From: Coptis chinensis
Lineage: Eukaryota; Streptophyta; Magnoliopsida; Ranunculales; Ranunculaceae
Length of the DNA: 64,000 nucleotides
Assembly: GCA_015680905.1 (NCBI GenBank)
Contig: CM027381.1
Coordinates: forward strand, 59,214,501-59,278,500
Reading direction: 5' to 3'
This document shows, piece after piece, positions 12,001 to 24,327 of the stretch. Each line of letters begins with the position of its first letter. Within the stretch, counting starts at the first letter, position 1. The translations under genes were made by a program, and so were the position numbers. The notes beneath the pieces were generated by a model. The model ran no database searches. It worked only from the letters and a program-made list of their open reading frames with translations, and had not been told where the DNA came from.

Positions 12001-15000
12001 CTTGATTGATTGAATGAATGCAAAACACTTGACGGAATACACTTACGTGTGAGCTTGAATTATAATGAATGCAAAACACTTGATTGATTGAATGAACGTA
12101 CCTACAAGCGAGCTTGCGATAGAAAGAATGCAAAACACTTGATTGAATGTACCATTGCATGAGCTTGCATTATAATTAATGTGAAACACCTGATTGATTG
12201 ATTGATTGATAGTAGAAAACTCATGTTCTTATCGCTTTCTCAGGATACAGCACAATTCTGGATCTAATACTTCAAAAGACGTGTTATAGAGCCAAAATGA
12301 GACAAAAGGACCCTAAAAGGGGCCTCATGGAACAACTTGGAAAAAGTGAAAAAAAAAAAAAGTTATACATTCCAAAGTCAACGGTCAAAGTGAACTTAAG
12401 GCACCAAAAACTCAAAAGCTCAGGAAACACTCCAAGGCTTCAAGAATCAATGTCAAAACCCTTTGCAATACAAGGACTAAGACGGTAAACCGTAAACCCT
12501 AGCCTAGATCATATAAGTTAGATCTAAGATGAACAACTTCCAAACCCCAAAACCCCACTATCTACACCAATAGAATGCATAACACTTGATTAAATGCATC
12601 TACGGTTGAGTTTGCATTAGAATGAATGCAAAACACTTGATTGATTGAATGAATGCTAAACACTTGACTGAATACTTACGTACGAGTGTGAGCTTGCATT
12701 ATAATGAATTGAAAACACTTAATGGATTGAATGAACGTACCTATAAGTTAGGTTGCGTTAGAAAGAATGCAAAACATTTGATGGAATGGACCTACGCGTG
12801 AGCATGCATTATAATGAATGCAAAACACCTAATTGATTGATTGATTGTAGAAAACTCAAGTTCTTATCACTTTTTCAGGATACAGCTGTATTCTAGAACT
12901 AATACCTAAAAATACGTGTTATAGAGCCAAAATGAGACAAAAGGACCCTAAAAGGGACCTCATGGAACAACTGGGAAAAAGTGCCAAAAAGTCAAACTGT
13001 CAAAAGTCAACAGTCAACGATCAAAGCCATAGTTAATGGTCAAAGTGAACTCAAGGGTCCAAAAACTCAAAAGCTCAGGAAACAGTACAAGGCTTCAAGA
13101 ATCAATGACTAAACCTGTTGTAAGACAAGGACTAAGCCTCGAAACGCTAAACCCTAGCCAAGATCATATAAGTTAGATCAATGAGGAAAAACTTCCAAAC
13201 CCCAAAACCCCACTATCTACACCAATAGAATGCAAAACACTTGATTAAATGCGTCTACGGTTGAGTTTGCATTAGAATGAATGCAAAACACTTGATTGAT
13301 TGAATTAATGCAAAACACTTGACTGAATACACTTACGTACGAGTGTGAGCTTGCATTATAATGAATGCAAAACACTTGATGGATTGAATGAACGTACCTA
13401 CAAGCAAGCTTCCGTTAGAAAGATTGCAAAACACTTGATGAAATGTACCTACGCATGAGCTTGCATTGTAATAAATGCAAAACACCTGATTGATTGATTG
13501 ATTGATTGATTGTTAAAAACTCATGTTCTTATCGTTTTTTCAGGATACAACTCTATTCTAGAACTAATACCTTAAAATACGTGTTATAGAGCCAAAATGA
13601 GACAAAATGACCCTTAAAGGGACCTCATGGAACAACTGGGAAAAAGTGTCACAAAGTCAAACTGTCAAAAGTCAACAGTCAACAATCAAAGCCATAGTCA
13701 ACTGTCAAAGTGAAGTCAAGGGTCCAAAAACTCTAAAGCTCAGGAAACACTGCAAAGCTTCAAAAATCAATGACTAAACCCATTGTAAGACAAGGACTAT
13801 TCCTCTAAATGTTAAACCCTAACCAAGATCATATAAGGTAGATCTAAGATGAACAACTTCCAAACCCCATAACCCCATAACCCCACTATCTACACCAATA
13901 GAATGCAAAACACTTCATAAAATGCATCTACGTGTGAGTTTGCATTAGAATGAATGCAAAACACTTGATTGATTGAATGAATGCAAAACACTTGACTGAA
14001 TACACTTACGTGTGAGGTTGGATTATAATGAATGCAAAATACTTGATTGATTGAATGAACGTATCTACAAGCGAGCTTACATTAGAAAGAATGCAAAACC
14101 CTTGGTTGAATGTACCTACGTGTGAGCATGCATTATAATGAATGCAAAACACCTGATTGATTGATTGATTGTAGAAAACTCTTGTTCTTATCGCTTTTTC
14201 AGGATACAGCCCTATTCTGAAACAAATACCTCAAAAGATGTGTTATACAGCGAAAATGAGACAAAAGGACCCTAAAAGGGACCTCATGGAACAACTGGGA
14301 AAAAGTGCCAAAAAGTCAAACTGTCAAAAGTCAACAGTTAACGATCAAAGCCATAGTCAACGGTCAAAGTGAACTCAAGGGTCCAAAAATACAAAAGCTC
14401 AGGGAACACTCAAAGGCTTCAAGAATCAATGGCTAAAGCCGACGTAAGACAAGGACTATGCCTCTAAACGCTAAACCCTAGCCAAGATCATATAAGTTAG
14501 ATCTAAGATGAACAACTTCCAAACCCCATAACCCGACTATCTACACCAATAGAATGCAAAACACTTGATAAAATACATCTACGTATGAGTTTGCATTAGA
14601 ATGAATGCAAAACACTTGATTGAATAAATGAATGCAATACACTTGACTGAATACACTTATGTGTGAGCTTGGATTATAATGAATGCAAAACACTTGATTG
14701 ATTGAATGAACGTACCGACAAGTGTGTTTGAGTTAGAAATAATGCGAAACACTTGGTTGAATGTACCTACGTGTGAGCATGCATTATAATGAATACAAAA
14801 CACCTGATTGATTGATTGATTGTAGAAAACTCATGTTCTTATCGCTTTTTCAGGATACAGCCCTATTCTGGAACAAATACCTCAAAAGACGTGTTATAGA
14901 GCCTAAATGAGACAAAAAGACCCTAAAAGGGACCTCATGGAACAACTGGGAAAAAGTGCCAAAAAGTCAAAAGTCAACCGTCAACGATTAAAGCCATAGT

Positions 15001-15317
15001 CAACGGTCAAAGTGAACTTAATGGTCCAAAAACTCAAAAGCTCAGGAAACACTCGAACGCTTCAAGAATCAATGTCAAAACCCTTTGTAAGACAAGGACT
15101 AAGACACTAAAGCCTAAACCCTAGTCTAGATCATATAAGTTAGATCTAAGATAAACAACATGCAAACCCCAAAATCCCACTATCTACACCAATAGAATGC
15201 AAAACACTTGATTAAATGCATCTACGGTTGAGTTTGCATTAGAATGAATGCAAAACACTTGACTGAATACACTTGCGTACGAGTGTGAGCTTGCGTTATA
15301 ATGAATGCAAAACACTC
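6017..15317 (+). repeat. Satellite array, block 1 (about 650-bp unit)
   Basis: Tandem units all run in the same direction. Using the segment CTCATGTTCTTATCGC as a marker, 14 units are marked between 6462 and 14830. Marker spacings are 582, 627, 749, 619, 649, 651, 583, 651, 647, 635, 665, 659 and 651 bp, so the typical unit is about 650 bp. Each unit has a subrepeat block (copies of AATGCAAAACACTTGATTGA) and a core of about 370-400 bp with GTCAA clusters and an AAACCCTA motif. No gene is seen. The short open frames on both strands are translations of the repeat. Confidence 0.96.
14179..14829 (+). repeat. Representative satellite unit (651 bp) with motif map
   Basis: This unit shows the conserved layout. 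A pyrimidine stretch, TCGCTTTTTCAGG, opens it near 14200. Next comes an imperfect inverted repeat, GGACCCT at 14267-14273 and AGGGACC at 14277-14283, around AAA. Five GTCAA motifs lie between 14315 and 14367; read on the other strand each is TTGAC, the W-box core. A telobox-like AAACCCTA is at 14473-14480. A perfect 10-bp palindrome, TTAGATCTAA, which contains a BglII site, is at 14497-14506. From about 14551 to the end come the subrepeats with the AATGCAAAACACTTGATTGA core, closing with (GATT)n. Sequence and positions are read directly; any binding role is inferred. Confidence 0.9.
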
Positions 15318-16603
15318 TGCGGGCCCAAAGGCATGACGAGTCAGCATAGGCAGGTGGCAAGAGATGGTCACAAATTTGTGCCACCTTGCAATGTTAGAAG
15401 ACATGTACCTATTCAAAGATTGAAATGAAATTGAGCAAAGGGACAAAAGCAAAACACAAAAGGACGAAATATTAAATGGGGCTTTGGTTAAAAGGAATTC
15501 ACACGCAGATATCAAAGTTTTGAACGTCTCAAATTGAGAAACGGCCAAAACTCAATTAATCCTTCTCCAGCCATCCAGCCTATATATATTGGGGGGGGGT
15601 CTTCAGATATTCTGCTTTAGCATTTTCATGTTTTAGCCTCCGCTTAGCAGATAGTTAGTTTTTCATTTCAACACTTAAATTTTGTCCTTTTATTTCAAAA
15701 ATTAAATAATCAAAGTCATTTTCTTCTTAATGAAAGTCATTTCTTTTCGGGTTTAATTTCTCGGTCCCAGATTATTTATTTATTTAATGTATACAAAAAG
15801 TTTAATTATTCTTCCTATGACCACGAAGCTAATCCCCGAGGGGAGGGGTTATGTTTTGCTTCGATGGTGAAAATCCAGATTGACTCTTTAATATTCTAGA
15901 ATCACTGCTTAAGAATTAGGTGTAGATTAGACATCCAATTTCAAAACGCGAGATCGCATACAAAGTTGAGGCCGATGCCCCAAAATAGTCTCGCGAGAGA
16001 GCCAAAATGTCTCGCGGGCAACTTTTTTGTGTCCAACAACTTTCCAATTTGTCCAGCTAATGTAGAATCGAGCCAGGAGCTTAAATGATATTCCAGAGAT
16101 GAAATATTAGTTCAACTTCTTATGCTAGTGCGATGCGACTCAGAGATGTGCACGTATCACTAGGGATCAATACTCGACGTCGTCTCGGGTTTGTCTATGA
16201 ACTCGAGACGAATTAGAGCTGTATAAACAGTTAAAAAATGACTCTTGCATGAGTATGATTAACCCTCTCCCTGTTTCTCTATCTTTGTTTATTCACATCA
16301 AAATCATCGTTAGTAATTTATATTATTTACATTACCGTTAATTTAATTAAACCAACTAAAAAAACCTAAAATCCTACTCATTAAAAGTTGTAATTCCAGT
16401 TGTGAACCTTGCCGAGCCCTAAGGTTTGGACGATCCTTTACTCGACCTATCCTACCAAACCCACGTGAGTAAGGTAACTTGACTAAATGGACGACTATAC
16501 GGACTTTAGACTTTGGACTTAAGTCTTCGGACTTCGGACATATGACTGTGGACTACAGACTTAAGTAATAAAATCCCAATAACGTACAATTCCGCATTTA
16601 TCA
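15318..16603. mobile_element. Solo-LTR-like insertion of unrecognised family (1286 bp)
   Basis: A stretch unlike the satellite interrupts the array. It begins TGCGGGCCC and ends CCGCATTTATCA, so it has the TG...CA ends of an LTR. It contains a TATA-like run at 15581-15589 followed by G9, and a TCTCGCGAGA palindrome near 15990. It has no coding potential and no internal domain. The flanking five bases do not match, and about 100 bp of satellite is missing across it (marker distance 1837 minus 1286 leaves 551 rather than about 650). That fits recombination between elements, or a deletion, rather than a simple insertion. It does not resemble the Athila LTRs in this window. It could also be another kind of non-coding transposon. 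Confidence 0.55.
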
Positions 16604-19600
16604 CTACGCGTGTGCTTGCATTATAATGAATGAAAAACACCTAATTGATTGATTGATTGTAGAAAACTCATGTTCTTATCCCTTTTCCAGGATACAGCTC
16701 TATTCTGGAACTAATACCTAAAAATAAGTGTTATAGAACCAAAATGAGACAAAAGGACCCTAAAAGGGACCTCATCGAACAACTGGGAAAAACTGCCAAA
16801 AAGTCAAACTTTCAAAACTCAACAGTCAACAATCAAAGCCATAGTAAACGGTCAAAGTAAACTCAAGGGTCCAAAAACTCAAAAGCTCCGGAACACTACA
16901 AGGCTTCAAGAATCAATGACTAAACTCGTCGTAAGACAAGGACTAAGCCTCTAAACGCTAAACCCTAGTCAAGATCATATAAGTTAGATCTAAGATAAAC
17001 AACTTCCAAACCCCAAAACCCCACTATCTACAATAATAGAATTCAAAATAGTTGATCAAATGCGTCTATGGTTGAGTTTGAATTAGAATGAATGCAAAAC
17101 ACTTGATTGATTGAATGAATGCAAAACACTTGACTAAATACACTTACGTACGAGTGTGAGCTTACATTATAATAAATGCAAAACACTTGATGGATTGAAT
17201 AAACGCATTACCTACAAAAGCGAAGCTTCGTTAGAAAGAATGCAAAACACTTGATGGAATGTATCTGGCGTGTGAGCTTGCATTATAATGAATGCAAAAC
17301 ACCGATTGATTTATTTATTGTAGAAAACTCATGTTCTTATCGCCAGGGGATCACTATTCGAACTAATACCTAAAATTACGTGTTATAGAGCTAAAATGAG
17401 ACAAAAAGACCCTAAACGGGACCTCATGGAACAACCGGGAAAAAGTGCCAAAAGTCAAACCGGTCAAAAGTCAACAGTCAACGATCAAAGCCATAGTCAA
17501 TGGTCAAAGTGAACTCAAGGGTCCAAAAACTCAAAAGCTCAAGAAACACTCCAAGGCTTCAAGAATCAATGACTAAACCCGTTGTAAGACAAGGACTATG
17601 CCTCTAAACGCTAAACCCTAGCCAAGATCATATAAGTTAGATCTAAGATGAACAACTTCCAAATCCCATAACCCCCTATTATCTACACCAATAGAATGCA
17701 AAACACTTGATAATATGCATCCACGTGTGAGTTTGCAATATAATGAATGCAAAACACTTGATTGATTGAATGAAAGCAAAACACTTGACTGAATACAATT
17801 ACGTGTGAGCTTGGATTATAATAAATGCAAAACACTTGATTGATTGAACGAACATTATCTACAAAGAGAGCTTGCATTAGAAAGAATGCAAAACACTTGG
17901 TTGAATGTACCTACGTGTGTGAGCATGCATTATAATGAATGCAAAAACACCTAGTTGATTGATTGATTGTAGAAAACACATGTTCTTATCGTTTTGAGGG
18001 ATACAACCCTATTGTGGAAGAAATACCTCAAAAGCGCGTGTTATAGAACCAAAATGAGACAAAAGGACCCTAAAAGGGACCCCTCATGGAACAACTGGGA
18101 AAAAACCGCCAAAAAGTCAAACTGTCAAAAGTCAATAATCAACGATCAAAGCCATAGTCAACGGCCAAAGTGAACTTAATGGTCCAAAACTCAAAGCTAA
18201 AGGGAACACTCAAAGGCTTCAAGAATAAATGACTATACCCTTTGTAAGACATGGACTAAGACTTTAAACCCTATACCCCTAGCCAGATAGATCATAAAAG
18301 TTAGATCTAAGATGAACAACTTAAAACCCAAAACCCCACTATCTACACCAATAGAATGCAAAACACTTGATTAAATGCATCTACGGGCCGAGTTTGCATT
18401 AGAATGAATGCAAAACACATGATTGATTGAATGAATGCAATACACTTGACCTGAATACACTTTATGTACGAAGTGTGAGCTTGCATTATAATGAATGCAA
18501 AACTCTTGATGGATTAAATGAATGTACCTACAAGCGAAGCTCATTTTAGAAAGAATGAAAAACACTTGGTTTGAATGTACCTACGTGTGAGCTTACATTA
18601 TAATAAATGCAAAACACCTGATTGATTGACTGATTGTAGAAAACTCATGTTTTTATCACTTTTTCTGGATACTACCCTACTCTGGAACAAATACCTCAAA
18701 AGACGTGTTATAGAGCCAAAATGAGACTAAAAGACCATAAAAGGGACCTCATGGAACAACTGGGAAAAACTGCCAAAAAGTCAAACTGTCAAAAGTCAAC
18801 AGTCAACGATCAAAGTCGTAGTCAACTGCCAAAGTGAACTCAAGGGTCCAAAAACATAATTGTTCTAGAAACACTCCAAGGCTTCAAGAATCAATGACTA
18901 AACCCGTTGTTAGAAAAGGACTAAGCCTCTAAACGCTAAACCCTAACATGAACAACTTCCAAACCCCATAACCCCACTATCAACACCAATAGAATGCAAA
19001 ACAATTATTAAATGCATATACGTGTGAGTTTGCATTAGAATGAATGCAAAACACTTGATTGATTGAATAAATGCAAAAGACTTGATAGAATACACTTACG
19101 TGTGAGCTTGGATTATAATGAATGCAAAACACTTGATTGATTGAATGAACGTACCTACAAGAGTGCTTGTGTTAGAAAGAATGCAAAACACTTGGTTGAA
19201 TGTACCTACGTGTGAGCATGCATTATAATGAATGCAAAACACCTAATTGATTGATTGATTGTATAAAACTCATGTTCTTATCGCTTTTTCAGGATACAAC
19301 CCTATTCTGGAACAAATATCTCGAAAGACGTGTTATAGAGCCAAAAATAGTCAAAAGGACCCTAAAAGGGACCTCATCGAACAACTGGGAAAAACTGCCA
19401 AAAAGTCAAACTTTCAAAACTCAACAGTCAACAATCAAAGCCATAGTAAACGGTCAAAGTAAACTCAAGGGTCCAAAAACTCAAAAGCTCCGGAACACTA
19501 CAAGGCTTCAAGAATCAATGACTAAACTCGTCGTAAGACAAGGACTAAGCCTCTAAACGCTAAACCCTAGTCAAGATCATATAAGTTAGATCTAAGATAA

Positions 19601-22600
19601 ACAACTTCCAAACCCCAAAACCCCACTATCTACAATAATAGAATTCAAAATAGTTGATCAAATGCGTCTATGGTTGAGTTTGAATTAGAATGAATGCAAA
19701 ACACTTGATTGATTGAATGAATGCAAAACACTTGACTAAATACACTTACGTACGAGTGTGAGCTTACATTATAATAAATGCAAAACACTTGATGGATTGA
19801 ATAAACGTACCTACAAGCGAAGCTTCGTTAGAAAGAATGCAAAACACTTGATGGAATGTATCTACGCGTGAGCTTGCATTATAATGAATGCAAAACACCT
19901 GATTGATTTATTTATTGTAGAAAACTCATGTTCTTATCGCTTTTTCAGGATACAGCTCTATTCTGGAACTAATACCTAAAATTACGTGTTATAGAGCTAA
20001 AATGAGACAAAAAGACCCTAAACGGGACCTCATGGAACAACTGGGAAAAAGTGCCAAAAAGTCAAACTGTCAAAAGTCAACGGTCAACGATCAAAGCCAT
20101 AGTCAATGGTCAAAGTGAACTGAAGGGTCCAAAAACTCAAAAGCTCAAGAAACACTCCAAGGCTTCAAGAATCAATGACTAAACCCGTTGTAAGACAAGG
20201 ACTATGCCTCTAAACGCTAAACCCTAGCCAAGATCATATAAGTTAGATCTAAGATGAACAACTTCCAAATCCCATAACCCCATTATCTACACCAATAGAA
20301 TGCAAAACACTTGATAATATGCATCCACGTGTGAGTTTGCAATATAATGAATGCAAAACACTTGATTGATTGAATGAAAGCAAAACACTTGACTGAATAC
20401 AATTACGTGTGAGCTTGGATTATAATAAATGCAAAACACTTGATTGATTGAACGAACGTACCTACAAGAGAGCTTGCATTAGAAAGAATGCAAAACACTT
20501 GGTTGAATGTACCTACGTGTGAGCATGCATTATAATGAATGCAAAACACCTAGTTGATTGATTGATTGTAGAAAACACATGTTCTTATCGTTTTTTCAGG
20601 ATACAACCCTATTGTGGAAGAAATACCTCAAAAGGCGTGTTATAGAACCAAAATGAGACAAAAGGACCCTAAAAGGGACCCCCACAACTGGGAAAAACTG
20701 CCAAAAAGTCAAACTGTCAAAAGTCAATAATCAACGATCAAAGCCATAGTCAACGGCCAAAGTGAACTTAAGGGTCCAAAAACTCAAAAGCTAAGGGAAC
20801 ACTCAAAGGCTTCAAGAATAAATGACTATACCCTTTGTAAGACATGGACTAAGACTTTAAACCCTATACCCTAGCGTAGATCATAAAAGTTAGATCTAAG
20901 ATGAACAACTTAAAACCCAAAACCCCACTATCTACACCAATAGAATGCAAAACACTTGATTAAATGCATCTACGGTTGAGTTTGCATTAGAATGAATGCA
21001 AAACACATGATTGATTGAATGAATGCAATACACTTGACTGAATACACTTATGTACGAGTGTGAGCTTGCATTATAATGAATGCAAAACTCTTGATGGATT
21101 AAATGAATGTACCTACAAGCGAGCTCACCTTAGAAAGAATGAAAAACACTTGGTTTGAATGTACCTACGTGTGAGCTTACATTATAATAAATGCAAAACA
21201 CCTGATTGATTGACTGATTGTAGAAAACTCATGTTTTTATCACTTTTTCTGGATACTACCCTACTCTGGAACAAATACCTCAAAAGACGTGTTATAGAGC
21301 CAAAATGAGACTAAAAGACCATAAAAGGGACCTCATGGAACAACTGGGAAAAACTGCCAAAAAGTCAAACTGTCAAAAGTCAACAGTCAACGATCAAAGT
21401 CGTAGTCAACGGCCAAAGTGAACTCAAGGGTCCGAAAACATAAATGTTCAGGAAACACTCCAAGGCTTCAAGAATCAATGACTAAACCCGTTGTTAGAAA
21501 AGGACTAAGCCTCTAAACGCTAAACCCTAACATGAACAACATGAAAACATGAACAACTTCCAAAACCCCATAACCCCACTATCAACACCAATAGAATGCA
21601 AAACAATTATTAAATGCATATACGTGTGAGTTTGCATTAGAATGAATGCAAAACACTTGATTGATTGAATAAATGCAAAAGACTTGATAGAATACACTTA
21701 CGTGTGAGCTTGGATTATAATGAATGCAAAACACTTGATTGATTGAATGAACGTACCTACAAGAGTGCTTGTGTTAGAAAGAATGCAAAACACTTGGTTG
21801 AATGTACCTATGTGTGAGCATGCATTATAATGAATGCAAAACACCTAATTGATTGATTGATTGTATAAAACTCATGTTCTTATCGCTTTTTCAGGATACA
21901 ACCCTATTCTGGAACAAATATCTCGAAAGACGTGTTATAGAGCCAAAAATAGTCAAAAGGACCCTAAAAGGGATCTCATGGAATAACTGGGAAAAATGGC
22001 CAAAAAGTGAAACTGTCAGAAGTCAACAGTCAACGATCAAAGCGATAGTCAACGGCCAAAGTTAACTTAAGGGTCCAAAAACTCAAAAGCAAAGGAAACA
22101 CTCTATGGCTTGAAGAATCAATAACTAAACCCTGTGTAAGACAAGGACTAAGACTCTAAACCCTATACCCTAGCCTAGATTATATAAGTTAGATCTAAGA
22201 TGAACAACTTAAAAACCCTAAAACCCCACTATCTACACCAATAGAATGCAAAACACTTGATTAAATGCATCTACGGTTGAGTTTGCATTAGAATGAATGC
22301 AAAACACTTGATTGATTGAATGAATGCAAAACACTTAACTGAATACACTTACGTAAGAGTGTGAACTTGCATTATAATGAATGCAAAACACTTGATGGAT
22401 TGAATGAACGTACCTACAAACGAGCTTGCGTTAGAAAGAATGCAAAACACTTGATGGAATGTACCTACGCATGAGCTTGCATTATAATGAATGCAAAACA
22501 CCTAATTGATTTATTGATTGTAGAAAAATCATGTTCTTATCGCTTTTTCAGGATACCGCTCTATTCTGGAACTAATACGTAAAAATATTTGTTATAGAGC

Positions 22601-24327
22601 CAAAATAAGACAAAAAGACCCTAATAGGGGCCTCATGGAACAACTGGGAAAAATTTCCAAAAAGTCAAACTGTCAAAATTCAACAGTCAACGATCAAAAC
22701 CATAGTCAACGGTCAAAGTGAACTCAAGGGTCCAAAAACTCATAAGCTCAGGAAACACTCGAAGGCTTCAAGAATCAATGACTAAACCCGTTGTAAGACA
22801 AGGACTAAGCCTCTAAACGCTAAACCCTAGCCAAGATCATATAAGTTAGATATAAGCTGAACAACTTCCAAACCCCATAACCCTACTATCTACACCAATA
22901 GAATGCAAAACACTTGATAAAATGCATATACGGGTGAGTTTGCATTAGAATGAATGCAGAATACTTGATTGATTGAATGAATGCAAAACACTTGACTGAA
23001 TACACTTACGTGTGAACTTGGATTATAATGAATGTAAAGCACTTGATTGATTAAATGAACGTACTACAAGCGAGCTCGCCTTAGAAAGAATGAAAAACAC
23101 TTGGTTTGAATGTACCTACGTGTGAGCTTGCATTATAATAAATGCAAAACACCTGATTGATTGACCGATTGTAGAAAACTCATGTTCTTATCACTTTTTC
23201 TGGATACTGCCCTATTCTTGAACAAATACCTCAAAAGACGTGTTATAGAGCCAAAATGAGACAAAAAGACCATAAAAGGGACCTCATGGAACAACTGGGA
23301 AAAACTGCCAAAAAGTCAAACTGTCAAAAGTCAACAGTCAACGATCAAAGTCGTAGTCAACGGCCAAAGTGAACTCAAGGGTCCAAAAACACAAAAGTTC
23401 AGGAAACACTCCAAGGCTCCAAGAATCAATGACTAAACCCTTTGTAAGACAAGGACTAAGCCTCTAAACCCTAAACGTTAGCCCAGATGTTATAAGTTAT
23501 ATCTAAGATGAATAACTTCCAAACCAACAAACCCCACTATCTACACCAATAGAATGCAAAACACTTGATAAAATGCATCTACGTGTGAGTTTGTATTAGA
23601 ATGAATGCAGAACACTTGACTGAATACACTTACGTGTGAACTTGGATTATAATGAATGCAAAACACTTGATTGATTGAATGAACGTACCTCCAAGCGAGC
23701 TTGCGTTAGAAAGAATGCAAAACACTTGATTGAATGTACCTTCGCATGAGTTTGCATTATAATGAATGCAAAACACCTGATTGATTGATTGATTGTAGAA
23801 AACTCGTGTTCTTATCGTTTTTTCAATATACAGCCCTATTCGGGAACAAATACCTTAAAAGACGTGTTATGGAGCCAAAATGAGACAAAAGGACCCTTAA
23901 ATTGACATCATGGAGCAACTAGGAAAAACTGCCAAAAGTCAAACTGTCAAAAGTCAACAGTCAACAATCAAAGCCCTAGTCAACGGTCAAAGTGAACTCA
24001 AGGTTCCAAAAACTCAAAAGCTCATGAAACACTCCAAGTCTTCAAGAATCAATGACTAAACCCTTTGTAAGACGAGGACTAAGCGTCTAAACTCTAAACC
24101 CAAGCCTAGATGTTATATGTTTTATCTAAGATGAACAACTTCCAAACCCAAAAACCCAACTATCTACACTAATAGAATGCAAAACACTTGATAAAATGCA
24201 TCTACGTGTGAGTTTGCATTAGAATGAATGCAAAACACTTGACTGAATACACTTACGTGTGAGCTTGGATTATATTGAATGCAAAACACTTGATTGATTG
24301 AATGAACGTACCTACAAGTGAGCTTTC
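16604..24327 (+). repeat. Satellite array, block 2, with alternating A/B units
   Basis: Twelve marked units have spacings of 661, 649, 667, 625, 656, 651, 652, 643, 657, 651 and 624 bp. Two unit types alternate. Type A carries TACGTACGAGTGTGAG-like sequence (near 17149, 18465, 19749, 21053, 22360). Type B carries GTGTGAGCTTGGATTA (near 17804, 19090, 20401, 21697, 23007). This gives a dimeric higher-order repeat of about 1.3 kb. The block ends at the Athila insertion; 24323-24327 is the left copy of the 5-bp target duplication. Confidence 0.93.
16750..21950 (+). repeat. Two-copy tandem duplication of about 2.6 kb (four satellite units each)
   Basis: The rare variant AAAAGCTCCG occurs at 16881 and again at 19483. 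The rare string ACAATTATTA occurs at 19001 and 21603. Both pairs are 2602 bp apart. Long stretches between them agree almost base for base, apart from clustered small differences at about 17200-18550. The duplication is therefore young and spans two A/B dimers. Copy limits are about 16750-19350 and 19350-21950. Confidence 0.9.

Noticed and set aside
14190-14210. Splice acceptor (CTTTTTCAGG) and GTAAG donor-like sites suggesting introns
   Set aside because: They recur in every unit with no coding sequence on either side. I see no exon structure.
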